Assembly (NCBI GenBank): GCA_002842495.1
Contig: PHDB01000018.1
Location: forward strand, 1 to 58,488
From: Bacteroidetes bacterium HGW-Bacteroidetes-6
GTDB taxonomy: Bacteria > Bacteroidota > Bacteroidia > Bacteroidales > DTU049
DNA length: 58,488 nt
Reading direction: 5' to 3'
Shown: piece after piece, positions 1 through 9,100 of the stretch
Numbering within the stretch: the stretch's first letter is position 1
How the letters are laid out: every line of letters begins with the position of its first letter
Program-made: the position numbers and the translations under genes
The notes under the pieces: model-generated
Databases searched by the model: none
What the model was told of the DNA's origin: nothing
The model's input: the letters and a program-made list of their open reading frames with translations, nothing else

Positions 1-37
1 TATATGACTGACAAATTACCTTAAATGATTATGTATT

Positions 38-497
38 TCACATTTCGACGGGCTCAATGTGACTGACTTTTGCTTTATTTTAAACTTTATAGTCATCCAA
101 AGCTTGTCGAAGGATGACAAAAAAGAAAGTGTCTGATGAGATAATTCTTTTTGTATATCACATTTCCCTTCGTCTGCGCTCAGGGCAGGCTCGCTCAATG
201 TGACGGGTTTTTGCTTTATTTTCAATAGTATAGTCATCCAGAGCCTGTCGAAGGATGACGAAGCATTAAATAACTTTTGACTTCTGTAAATCACATTTCG
301 ACGGGGCTCAATGTGACTGATAGTGTTGCTTTTTACTAGAGATTATAGTCATCCAGAGCTTGTCGAAGGATGACAAAAAACGAAGTATCCCCGATAAAAT
401 AATTCTTCCGATATATCACACTTCGACGGAGTTCAGTGTGACTGGTTTTTGTTTTATTTTCAATATTATAGTCATGCTGAGCTTGTCGAAGCATGAC
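38..497. repeat. array of two alternating palindromic repeats (left copy)
   Basis: Four tandem units of about 110-140 bp each contain two different imperfect palindromes. Type A starts TCACATTTCGACGG and ends CAATGTGA, at 38-62, 158-203 (expanded core with an insertion), 291-316 and 416-441 (variant CACTTCGACGG/CAGTGTGA). Type B starts GTCATCC and ends GGATGAC around a core AGCTTGTCGAA, at 92-118, 233-259, 348-374 and 471-497 (variant GTCATGC/GCATGAC). The spacers are AT-rich and similar to each other. Short open frames here are repeat shadows, not genes. This resembles the REP-like intergenic hairpins common in Bacteroidota chromosomes. Function unknown; it may terminate transcription from flanking genes or be mobilised by a REP-type transposase. 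Confidence 0.85.
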
Positions 498-517
498 GAA
501 AGTTTTTTTGTCCCGGG

Positions 518-1774
518 TCATTGATGCAAAACCCTGAAAAGCCGCCGGTCGCGGTCATTCTCCAGCACGATAAAATAAATCCCGGACTGCGCATTGCCAA
601 ACCCGATTGTGGTTTGATAGCCGTTCCGCTGCACGGGTAGCGATAGCTCCTGCCCGAGATCGTTCAGTATCCTGACTTCGTATCTGATGTCTGTACGATT
701 CTCAATGATCAGGAAATCGGCAACCGGGTCGGGGTACAGCCGGATTCCGCTATTTTCAATTTCTATCCCGGTTTGTGAAGCTGTTACATTCACGATCATC
801 GTATCGGCCGTCGTGCAGCACGATGCGATCAGCGAGACCGGGTAATTTCCGCCGGACGCATACACGTGAACGGGATTTTCCTCGTCCGAGCTCTGTCCGT
901 CGCCGAAATCCCAGAAGTATTTACATGCGTTTACCGATGAGTTTACAAATGAAATTGTGTTTCCCTGAGCAGGAACAGCAACGAAATCGGCCGCAGGATC
1001 GTATTCACCCACATGCCATTTCATGAGGCTGTCGTAAACAATGAGTCCGGCGGCCTGACGAATATTTTGCGCATCGACGGCGCTGAGCGTAAAATCGAAT
1101 GCGATCAGCCGCGGGTCCTTCCTGTACATGACGGAATAGAAAGCACAAGCGGTAGCATAACTTCCCGCTTCGGAAGGGTGACTTTCGTCGGCCTGATACA
1201 GTTCAAGCGTCGGGTAATTGTCGCGCAGATAGTGCCACAAGGCTCCGGCCGGCGAAACAATTGCATGGTTGTCCTGGGCCATCGTCATGTATCGCAGATA
1301 CAGAAGACTGTCCATGCCTTCGTAGGTGCATACGGGCGGCCACACAGCGCAATTGGTTGCATCGCCGTTCTTCCGGCCCCAGGTCATGTAAAACACGGTT
1401 TCGGTACAAGTGTCGGCAACATTGATCAGGCTGTCGAGTTTACGGGCATACGGAAATACCATGCTTTGTACTTCGCTGTCGGTGAACGAGGGCAGCTGGC
1501 TTTGCTCCTGCAGCACCACGTAATTCCAGCCTCCCTGGGCGATCAGTGAAAGCGAGGTGGCATTGGTCGAATGGCCTTCGAGGGTGTATCCACCGGGTGT
1601 GTTTGAAGCAAAAATGAGCGAATCGCCGGTGGAACGTGCCATATCGGCCACAATCTGCGGCAGGTTGTTCACATAGGTGTAGCTGTTGCCCAGAAACAAT
1701 ACCCGCAGGGTGTCCTGTGCGAACAAACCTCCGGTAAAAAGTAACGTAAGAAAAAGAGTCAGTGCGTAGCGCAT
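518..1774 (-). CDS. secreted SGNH-type hydrolase with PKD domain and T9SS sorting domain
   Basis: This 418-residue protein has a signal peptide (residues 1-19, ending LFAQ). An SGNH/GDSL-type hydrolase domain follows, with a block-I motif GNSYT (Ser31 the likely nucleophile) and a C-terminal Asp-x-x-His block (DESHPSEAGSY, near residue 195-205). It resembles the DUF4886 type of SGNH hydrolases found in Bacteroidota. A PKD domain (about 258-325, with WDFGDG) and a C-terminal T9SS type-A sorting domain (about 335-418, with RLYPDPV...GIYFIVL) complete it. Inference: an outer-surface or secreted esterase/deacetylase acting on polysaccharide; the substrate is not visible. Base composition is distinctly GC-richer than the genes to its right. 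It is bounded by the palindrome array on its 3' side and a degenerate region on its 5' side. Confidence 0.85.
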   Translation of the reverse strand: MRYALTLFLTLLFTGGLFAQDTLRVLFLGNSYTYVNNLPQIVADMARSTGDSLIFASNTPGGYTLEGHSTNATSLSLIAQGGWNYVVLQEQSQLPSFTDSEVQSMVFPYARKLDSLINVADTCTETVFYMTWGRKNGDATNCAVWPPVCTYEGMDSLLYLRYMTMAQDNHAIVSPAGALWHYLRDNYPTLELYQADESHPSEAGSYATACAFYSVMYRKDPRLIAFDFTLSAVDAQNIRQAAGLIVYDSLMKWHVGEYDPAADFVAVPAQGNTISFVNSSVNACKYFWDFGDGQSSDEENPVHVYASGGNYPVSLIASCCTTADTMIVNVTASQTGIEIENSGIRLYPDPVADFLIIENRTDIRYEVRILNDLGQELSLPVQRNGYQTTIGFGNAQSGIYFIVLENDRDRRLFRVLHQ

Positions 1775-2161
1775 TTTTTTCTGCGAAAATACAAAACGCT
1801 GTTCTATTCCGCGGCACCACTTGTGGAAAAAGGGTACGGATGGTGGAAAAGGGTGGGGAAGAAGGATTTGCTTAACCCGGACTCAGGTCAGCATTATTTG
1901 TAGCCCTCTGCGCCCGACTGATCAATACCGTAAAGAGCATTATTCGATCAATGAAAAATTATATTCAGTAGAGAAAAACTTCTGCTTTAGAAGAAACAGG
2001 TTGTTTGCATCACTTTCCTTTCTGTCAACATCATCAGTAAGGATTACCCACCGATTGTAGTCGTCCTCGGTAAGATCTTCTTTGTTTTTTATCCTGGAAT
2101 AGCATTAAAATTAGAAAATCAGAACGGTTTATGTTGAAATGTTATCAGGAATAGTTTACTT
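1775..2161. other. gene-free gap between SGNH hydrolase and defence island
   Basis: About 400 bp between the divergently oriented SGNH hydrolase and vsr. It holds a C-terminal gene remnant on the minus strand (1940-2104) and the promoter of the island (2134-2164). The stretch 1800-1935 shows no convincing coding potential. Composition changes here from GC-rich on the left to AT-rich on the right, so it is the likely left boundary of the inserted island. I saw no tRNA, integrase or clear direct repeat. Confidence 0.5.
1940..2104 (-). pseudogene. C-terminal remnant of an unidentified gene
   Basis: On the minus strand one frame is open from a TAA just above 2104 down to a TAA stop at 1940-1942, about 54 codons. 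It reads like real protein: segments include KEDLTEDDYNRWVILTDDV and FLLKQKFFSTEYNFSLIE, with Bacteroidota-like codon use. There is no ATG, GTG or plausible start within the frame, so only the 3' end of a gene seems to survive. I do not recognise the family. Its position at the edge of the defence island suggests a gene truncated when the island inserted, but chance coding-like character cannot be excluded. Confidence 0.4.
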
Positions 2162-2164
2162 TTG
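2134..2164 (+). promoter_or_regulatory. promoter of the defence island
   Basis: A Bacteroidota-type promoter: TTG at 2134-2136, a 20-nt spacer, then TACTTTTG at 2157-2164, matching TAnnTTTG. Transcription would start near 2170, about 13 nt before the ATG at 2183. The box overlaps the alternative TTG start at 2162, which argues against that start. Confidence 0.55.
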
Positions 2165-2182
2165 AGATATATTTATTTCATC

Positions 2183-2596
2183 ATGGCTGATGTCCACAAC
2201 AAAACCACCCGAAGTTACAACATGAGCCGGATTAAAGGGAAGAATACCAAACCCGAAATGATAGTCCGGAAGTTTCTGTTTTCAAAAGGCTTCCGGTACA
2301 GGCTGCATGATAAGAAGCTACCGGGCAAACCAGATATTGTTTTACCCAAATATAAAACAGTGATATTCATCAATGGTTGCTTCTGGCATGGGCATGAAGG
2401 GTGCAGGTATTTTGTAGTGCCAAAGACAAGAACGGAGTGGTGGATAGATAAAATAAAAAGAAATAAACAGCTTGATGCTGAAAATTATAATAAACTGTTA
2501 CAACTTGACTGGAAAATAATATATATATTTGAGTGTGAATTGAAAAAAGACAACAAAGACAAAACTTTGAATGGCCTCATCACTAAATTATATTGA
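2183..2596 (+). CDS. vsr: very short patch repair endonuclease (Vsr)
   Basis: Vsr nicks DNA 5' of the T in T:G mismatches that arise by deamination of 5-methylcytosine, so it normally travels with a cytosine-5 methyltransferase. The 137-residue product has the family N-terminus (NKTTRSYNMSRIKGKNTKPE). It has the catalytic Asp51 (KPDIV) and the zinc/active-site cluster Cys66, His69, His71 and Cys74 (NGCFWHGHEGC). The conserved TEWW and the late Cys118 (FECEL) are also present. Numbering is almost identical to E. coli Vsr. The ATG at 2183 is preferred over a TTG seven codons earlier, because the family starts at MADVHNKT and the TTG lies inside the promoter box. Its 3' end overlaps the methyltransferase by 26 nt, so the two are translationally linked. 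Confidence 0.93.
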   Translation: MADVHNKTTRSYNMSRIKGKNTKPEMIVRKFLFSKGFRYRLHDKKLPGKPDIVLPKYKTVIFINGCFWHGHEGCRYFVVPKTRTEWWIDKIKRNKQLDAENYNKLLQLDWKIIYIFECELKKDNKDKTLNGLITKLY

Positions 2597-3830
2597 CCTT
2601 TTTGCCGGCGCCGGCGGATTATCAGAGGGGTTTATCAGAGCAGGATTCAATCCGATTGCACATGTTGAAATGGATCTTGCGGCATGTAACACCCTCCTGA
2701 CAAGAACCGCATATCATCATCTTAAGGATACACCTGCTTTTCGGAAATATATTTCATATATCCGAAATGAGGGAATAAAACGGGAAGAGCTTCATGCTCT
2801 CCTTCCCGAAGAAAAAAGAAAATCGGTAATCAACCTGGCTATTGGAGATGAGACCAACAGTGAAATATTTAAAAGGATTGATGAAATAAAAGGAAAGAAA
2901 AAAATAGATCTGATTGTGGGAGGTCCTCCTTGTCAGGCTTATTCTGTTGTTGGCCGGTCAAGAGATAAAAACAGGATGGTTGGTGATAACAGGAATTTTC
3001 TGTTTGTACAATATGCAAAGTACCTCGAACGCTATAAACCAAAGTATTTTATTTTTGAAAATGTGCTGGGATTACTTTCCGCAAAGGAAAATAATGGAAA
3101 CAAGTACTTTGATACGATGCGTAATTTATTCAGGTCAATTGGTTATGAAACAGAATACAAAGTTCTGGAAGCTTATGAATATGGGGTTTTGCAGAACAGA
3201 AAGCGTGTAATACTAATCGGAAAACGAGGCAAATCAAAAGGTTTTTATCCGGAGTTTGAAAAATGGATTCCGAAATACACGGTCTCAGATCTTCTTATTG
3301 ACCTCAAGCCATTGAAAGCCGGGGAAGGAAGTTTTTTTGCAACCAGCTATTCCAAAAAAGGAAAAAAATATTTATTTCAAAGTAACATCCGGAATAGCTT
3401 GGACTTTACAACTCAGCACGTTGCCCGCCCAAACACTTTACAAGATCTGGAAATATACAGAATCGCTGTGAAAAAATGGGATAAAGGTCTCAGATTGGAA
3501 TACAATGATCTACCGGAACGATTAAAAACTCATAAAAACAGAAAATCTTTTACGGACCGGTTTAAAGTTGTTGCCGGAAATCTTCCTTTTTCGCAAACCG
3601 TTGTTGCTCACATTGCCCGTGACGGTCATTATTATATTCATCCTGATATTACACAGAACAGATCACTCACACCAAGGGAAGCAGCACGCTTACAGTCTTT
3701 TCCAGACGATTATTTCTTTGAAGGCACATCAGGCAAACCAAGTCGTACAGCGGCATTTAAACAAATCGGGAATGCTGTACCACCTTTGATGGCCGCTGCA
3801 ATAGCAAAATCAATTTTTGAAGTAATTTAA
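2571..3830 (+). CDS. DNA (cytosine-5-)-methyltransferase
   Basis: A complete m5C methyltransferase of 419 residues that transfers a methyl group from SAM to cytosine. Motif I is FAGAGGLSEGF (11-21), which binds SAM. Motif IV is GGPPCQAYS with nucleophile Cys121, and motif VI is ENV (Glu163). Motif VIII is QNRKRVILIG (208 onward), and motif IX includes TPREAARLQSFP (about 367). Motif X is QIGNAVPP (398 onward). The target recognition domain lies about 220-360; its specificity cannot be read from sequence. An unusually long segment separates motif I from motif IV, as in Dcm-like enzymes of Bacteroidota. It starts inside vsr and ends directly against the next gene (3831). It is likely the self-marking component of the island. 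Confidence 0.95.
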   Translation: MASSLNYIDLFAGAGGLSEGFIRAGFNPIAHVEMDLAACNTLLTRTAYHHLKDTPAFRKYISYIRNEGIKREELHALLPEEKRKSVINLAIGDETNSEIFKRIDEIKGKKKIDLIVGGPPCQAYSVVGRSRDKNRMVGDNRNFLFVQYAKYLERYKPKYFIFENVLGLLSAKENNGNKYFDTMRNLFRSIGYETEYKVLEAYEYGVLQNRKRVILIGKRGKSKGFYPEFEKWIPKYTVSDLLIDLKPLKAGEGSFFATSYSKKGKKYLFQSNIRNSLDFTTQHVARPNTLQDLEIYRIAVKKWDKGLRLEYNDLPERLKTHKNRKSFTDRFKVVAGNLPFSQTVVAHIARDGHYYIHPDITQNRSLTPREAARLQSFPDDYFFEGTSGKPSRTAAFKQIGNAVPPLMAAAIAKSIFEVI

Positions 3831-4607
3831 ATGGAAAATAATCATATACTTGGACTATATGTTTCATATTACCTCTCAAGATTTGACAAAATTGCATATC
3901 AAAATCTTGGATACGGTAATCAGTTAGAAACACATAAAAATATTGGCAAATTACTTTCCGTCAATCCTTACACTATTAAAAATTGGAGGGACGAGTTTGA
4001 CCCATTGTTTGGTCATCGCGTTGGTTGGTATCAACGACCAATGAATCCAAGCAGAATACGGGTTGCACAGGCATTAGAAAACCTTGACGAGCTACAGATA
4101 AGAGGAATTGTAGAAGACATACTTTCTGGAAAAATAAATCAAGAACCAGACGATGTAAATCAACTGATATTAATTGCGTCAGACGATGTAAAAAGAAAAT
4201 CAACACATAAATTTATCCTTCGGGCACCAACCGGAAAAGCAGCTGAAGAATACTTTCAACACCATTATTCCGAAAATAAAATACCTGTCGCAGGGGAACT
4301 TATTGACTGCCGTGATCTGGGAGTTGGATACGATTTCAGAATTGAAAACGAAACAAATAAGCATTTTGTTGAAGTCAAGGGTCTTTCAGATACCACTGGA
4401 GGCATACAGTTTACGAATAAAGAATGGACAACTGCAAAAGAACAAGGAGATAAATATTTTCTTTGTGTAGTTTCAAACCTGAGTGGAGAAGTAGTCATTG
4501 ATTTTATTCAAAATCCTGCAAAAAAAATCAGTCCGCAAAAAAACCTGTACACTTCAATACAAATAAGCTGGAGTGTCACTCAAAAACAACTTGCTGAAAT
4601 TAAATGA
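3831..4607 (+). CDS. DUF3883 (NOV_C)-type PD-(D/E)XK nuclease-like protein
   Basis: A 258-residue protein. The C-terminal half (about 125-258) resembles DUF3883/NOV_C, a predicted PD-(D/E)XK nuclease fold. Asp168 (GYDFRI) and Glu181-x-Lys183 (FVEVKGL) form the expected D...E-x-K signature, followed by a conserved FTNKEW helix and YFLCVVSN strand. The N-terminal half (1-120) looks helical and DNA-binding-like (LLSVNPYTIKNWRDEFDPLFG), but I cannot assign a family. In eukaryotic NO VEIN/Sacsin-like proteins DUF3883 is fused behind a GHKL ATPase. Here the ATPase is the very next gene, overlapping by ATGA (4604-4607), so the two products probably act together. Inference: a DNA-cutting or DNA-sensing subunit of the defence system. 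Confidence 0.75.
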   Translation: MENNHILGLYVSYYLSRFDKIAYQNLGYGNQLETHKNIGKLLSVNPYTIKNWRDEFDPLFGHRVGWYQRPMNPSRIRVAQALENLDELQIRGIVEDILSGKINQEPDDVNQLILIASDDVKRKSTHKFILRAPTGKAAEEYFQHHYSENKIPVAGELIDCRDLGVGYDFRIENETNKHFVEVKGLSDTTGGIQFTNKEWTTAKEQGDKYFLCVVSNLSGEVVIDFIQNPAKKISPQKNLYTSIQISWSVTQKQLAEIK

Positions 4608-6124
4608 ACGAAAACAAAAAAAACATTGATTTCGAAAACGCGGACCCTAATCCGGAGTATCTGATCAAGTCAATTGCAGAACAAGGTTATAGTCTGGAGT
4701 CTTCCCTAGCGGATTTAATGGATAACTCAATTTCAGCAAATGCTGATAGAATAGAGGTGTTGATAGAAATGGACCAGGAACCATTTGTTCTCTTCTTGGC
4801 TGATAATGGAGACGGAATGGATGAAGATATGCTTAAAGCAAGTATGCAGTTTCCTAGTAACTCGCCTGAAGATGAAAGAAAATCGTTTGATCTTGGGAGA
4901 TTTGGCCTAGGGATGAAGACAGCCTCATTTTCGCAAACACGATGCTTCACTGTTTTATCAAGAAAAAAAGGAACTAAAACCTATTTTGGCAGAACGTGGG
5001 ATGTACATTATTTGAAAAAAGTCGGAAAATGGAGGCTTCTGGTCAATACACAGGAAGAAATTGACAAATTAATCCGACAATATAAAGCACTTAGTGAAGG
5101 GCATTTGAACCGATTTGAAAATTTCAGCCCGAATACAATTATAGTATGGAATGGCCTGTATAAATTCGAAAATTATCTTGATCAGGACAAAAGACAATCA
5201 GCATTGAAAATGCAAATTACAGAAGTTACTTCCGACTATTTATCATTGGTGTTTCATAGATTTATGGAACGAAAGAAAATGCCATTACAAATAAGAATCA
5301 ATAATAATCAGATTACACCATTTAACCCATTCCCAACAACAATTACTGATTTCCGCCCGATAGAATACAAACAGAAGATATTCAGCTCAGACAAAATTAA
5401 AATTGAAGGGTTTGTACTGCCTTCAAGAAGTATTGATGAAAGCCAGAACTTATCTATTTGGACTACGAAAAACCGAAGTCTGATGGATATGGAAGGAATT
5501 TATATCTACAGAGCAGATAGATTAATTCATTTTGGAGGCTGGAATGGTTTAATCAAAAAAGCACCACGACTGCAATTAGCAAGACTACGTGTTGATATAG
5601 GAAACAAGGTTGACCACTTGTTGCATTTGAATGTTGCGAAATCGCAAATTGAAATTCCTCACGATCTGAAAACAGCTTTTGAAAAATATATCGATGAGCT
5701 TAAAACACAAGCAGAAAGAGAGTTTTTCAATAGAGGTATCAGAAAATTTTCTTCAACGAATAAAGACAATGTTCAATTATTTGAGAGAAAAGCCTCAAAT
5801 AAAGGCACCCTGCTGGAATTGAATAGTAGCTTCCCTTTACTAAAATCTCTGATGTGTGAATTAAACAAAGATCAACTCACAAAACTGAATTTGGTTATTC
5901 GAATGATCAATACGAGAATTAATAAAATTCGTCAGACTCATGAAGAGAAATTGTATTTGGGGATTGAAGAAAAGGATGGATTATCTAAAGAGGATTTAAT
6001 AAATTGTGTGAAGGAGTTTAAAGAAAGTGGCCTTTCATCTGATCTTATTAAAACGGATATTCTTCCCAATCTTGGATTTGCTGAGAAATCGCTGCCGCCG
6101 GAAGTTATGCAACTATTAAAATGA
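4604..6124 (+). CDS. GHKL (MutL/MORC-like) ATPase of the defence island
   Basis: A 506-residue histidine-kinase-like ATPase. The Bergerat fold is clear: N-box LADLMDNSISA (Asp37, Asn41), G1-box DNGDGMD (67-73), and G2-box GRFGLGMKTASFS (98 onward). The catalytic acid, Glu in E. coli MutL (Glu29), is Asp37 here. There are no histidine-kinase phospho-acceptor motifs. The region after about 220 would contain the transducer domain, and the C-terminal third has helical Lys/Glu-rich stretches. MutL-like ATPases of this kind occur in restriction-associated operons with Z1 and AIPR genes (the prokaryotic relatives of MORC). The product is expected to dimerise on ATP and act as a DNA clamp or switch. 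Both ends overlap neighbours by ATGA (4604-4607, 6121-6124). Confidence 0.88.
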   Translation: MNENKKNIDFENADPNPEYLIKSIAEQGYSLESSLADLMDNSISANADRIEVLIEMDQEPFVLFLADNGDGMDEDMLKASMQFPSNSPEDERKSFDLGRFGLGMKTASFSQTRCFTVLSRKKGTKTYFGRTWDVHYLKKVGKWRLLVNTQEEIDKLIRQYKALSEGHLNRFENFSPNTIIVWNGLYKFENYLDQDKRQSALKMQITEVTSDYLSLVFHRFMERKKMPLQIRINNNQITPFNPFPTTITDFRPIEYKQKIFSSDKIKIEGFVLPSRSIDESQNLSIWTTKNRSLMDMEGIYIYRADRLIHFGGWNGLIKKAPRLQLARLRVDIGNKVDHLLHLNVAKSQIEIPHDLKTAFEKYIDELKTQAEREFFNRGIRKFSSTNKDNVQLFERKASNKGTLLELNSSFPLLKSLMCELNKDQLTKLNLVIRMINTRINKIRQTHEEKLYLGIEEKDGLSKEDLINCVKEFKESGLSSDLIKTDILPNLGFAEKSLPPEVMQLLK

Positions 6125-9100
6125 GTCTTATGGAAAACAAATATATTGATGTTATATTAAAAATCATCGCAAGTAAAGCAAAGGAATATTCAGTGAATAA
6201 TTCCCTGAGTCCCAAGTATTTTATGGACCTTCTTCCTGAGATAAAAGAATCAATCAACTTAGTAATAAAAGTATACGGTTATCCTGAAATTGATGACATC
6301 ACTTTGAAAACGTATTATGAGACAGCCAAGAACCAATATTTATCAGTAAACCCTATAGACATAGACCCGTCCAATTCTCTAACAAAAAACGAATTCAGGA
6401 CTTGGTTGACAGAAGAACGAAGGGAGCAGATGAAAGACTCCTGGCATTATAGTAACAGATATTTTTCTCTGCTTGAAAAAATAGGTCGTTCAGAAAAAGT
6501 TATTGAAGAAACCAAAAGGACAAGTCTTGAGATCCTTGAAAAAATGGGTGATCCGAAATCCAAGGAAGCGTTTTACGTTAAAGGATTAGTTGTTGGTAGT
6601 GTTCAGGCAGGTAAGACACAAAATTTCAATGCTGTAATAAACAGAGCAATTGATGCAGGATATAGATTGATAATCGTTCTTGCAGGCTTAATGGAAGATC
6701 TCAGAAATCAAACTCAATTAAGAATTGAAAATGATGTCATTGGTGAAGGCCTTGATATTGATACAGATAGATTGGTTAATAAAGGAGTAGGAAAAATACA
6801 CAGGTTTGGAAAAACAGATGATTCCGCAGGCGATTGGGTTGAGCAGGCGATTGGAATAACCTCGGCAAAATCGGATTTCAAAAAAACATTACTGGATGCT
6901 GATTTTTCGCTAAATCATCTTAATGTTTTAGTATGCAAAAACAACGTTAGTGTATTGCGAAATCTGATTGTCTGGTTGCATGACTACCTTGAGGAAAACA
7001 AAGATCAACACAATATACCATTATTAATTCTAGATGATGAAGCAGACAATGCCTCGTTGAATAATGAAGGGAAAAGAGGCAGAGAATATGCGTCAAAAAC
7101 CAACGGACATATCAGGGCTTTGCTTGCACTATTCAAACGAAAGACCTACATTGGTTATACAGCAACACCATTTGCAAACATACTTGCTGACCGTAATGAT
7201 GCTCCTGAAAACAACTGGGTTGTAAAGTATAAAGTAAAAGGACAAACGGAAGAGAAAGCGCTACAACGAGTTGACAATTTATTTCCTGATGATTTTATTG
7301 TTTTACTCAATCCACCAACAAATTATATTGGGGCAAAACAAATATTTGAAACTATAAAGCCAATTGAAAATATTGCACAGTTAAAAATCCCATTGGTTGA
7401 GTTAGTATATGACAACATAGATCATTTTCCTGACAGAGTATATAGAAATGAAAGCGGAGAATTAAGTGGCGTATTGAACATCTGTAATCAGAATGAATGG
7501 AATGAAAAGATTGGAGAATTCAATTCATATCTTGGATTTTCAAGTTATAATGAATACAGAAAAAAAACAAGAACCTCTAAGCCGATTGATGATTTCCCCA
7601 GAAGTTTACCTGATTCAATAAAGGATAGTATTCTTTGTTTTATTCTATCCATTGCTGTCCGTGAAAGCAGAAAGCCCGCAATGATTTTTTCTGCAATGTT
7701 CAATCCACATAACTCAATGTTAATCCATATATCGAGATACACCCTTTGGCAAAACAGACTAAAAGAATTAATTGATGTCTATTTAAGAAACTTGCAGAGT
7801 AGTTTGCAACTTGACGATCCGGCAAATCCCAATTCTATATTTGCAACCCTGGAAAGAATCTGGTTCAGATATTATTCAAAAATAACTGACCATGTTTCTG
7901 ATTATTTGCCGAGGGGATATGATGATGAATTTCTCAAACCAATAAGTTTTGAAGTAATAAAAAACAAATTTCTAACAGAAGCAATTAAAGGGATAGAAGT
8001 GAAAGCTGTTAATAGTTCTACCGGAGACAAGCTTTTATATCCCAAGAACACGCCTAAAAAATATATTGCTATTGGTGGAAACAGATTATCCCGCGGTTTT
8101 ACACTTGAAGGTTTAAGTATAAACTATTTCATCCGGTCAACCAATTATTCTGATGCACTCCTACAAATGGGAAGATGGTTTGGATACAGGCCTGGGTATC
8201 TTGATTGCTGTAAACTTTTCATTACTCCGGATTCAATGGAGAAATATGATTTGGTTACACGTACCATTGAAGAACTTGAAACAGAGTTCAGGAAAATGGA
8301 AGAAAAAATCCCCCCAAGAACGCCAGCTAATTTCATTCTAAGGGTTAAAAAACATCCCGGTGCTCTTAAAATTACCAGACCTGCGATTCTTAGGGATACA
8401 AAGGAAGTAAATTGGTCTTATCAGGATTCTCTGGAACAATCAACAAAGTTTGATATTTCGAAAAAGAAAATTGAATCAGTATGGCTGCATTTCAAAAAGA
8501 TTGTAAAGAAATATCCTTTTGAATTAAAAAGAAAGGAAGATGGAATCGATGCAGGTTTTCTGACTTCGCAGACCGACATCAATGGAGTAATAGAAATACT
8601 AAAACAGGAAAATAATTTTGGAAGTGAGACATGCGATAGCATGGTGAAATTTCTTGAAAGATGCAAAGCAGCTGGCAAACTCAAGAACTGGACTATCGCA
8701 ATTAAGATTACAGGGAGGGCTAAGATTACTGAGGGGAAAGGAATATTAAGAAAAGAGGAATCAGGGTTGCCAACAGACATAACAATGACTGTGCGTAGAG
8801 GCCCAGATAATAACGAAGGTGTAAGGTATTTCAGGAATAAATTCATCAAAGAGAAAACATTTGGTGCATCTGGAAAATCAGCCAATATAATTTCTGCAGG
8901 ACTTGATTTTGCAATACTTCTATCTGAAACACAAATTAAATTAGCTGAGAAAGAGTTTGTTAACAGTAAAAGAAACTATTATCGAGATAAATTTCCTGAT
9001 TGGACGCAAGAGCAAGTAAATAAAAAAGCCGAAGACGTAAATATACCCGAAAGAGTTTATCGTGAGAAAATGTCAGATGGGGAAGGCCTTCTGGTTATAT

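Noticed and set aside
16..521. Two short minus-strand frames (92 and 61 codons) within the left repeat array
   Set aside because: They are translations of the palindromic repeats and repeat the same peptide; no promoter or family.
2162..2182. TTG start upstream of vsr
   Set aside because: It lies in the TAnnTTTG promoter box, and the Vsr family begins at the ATG at 2183.
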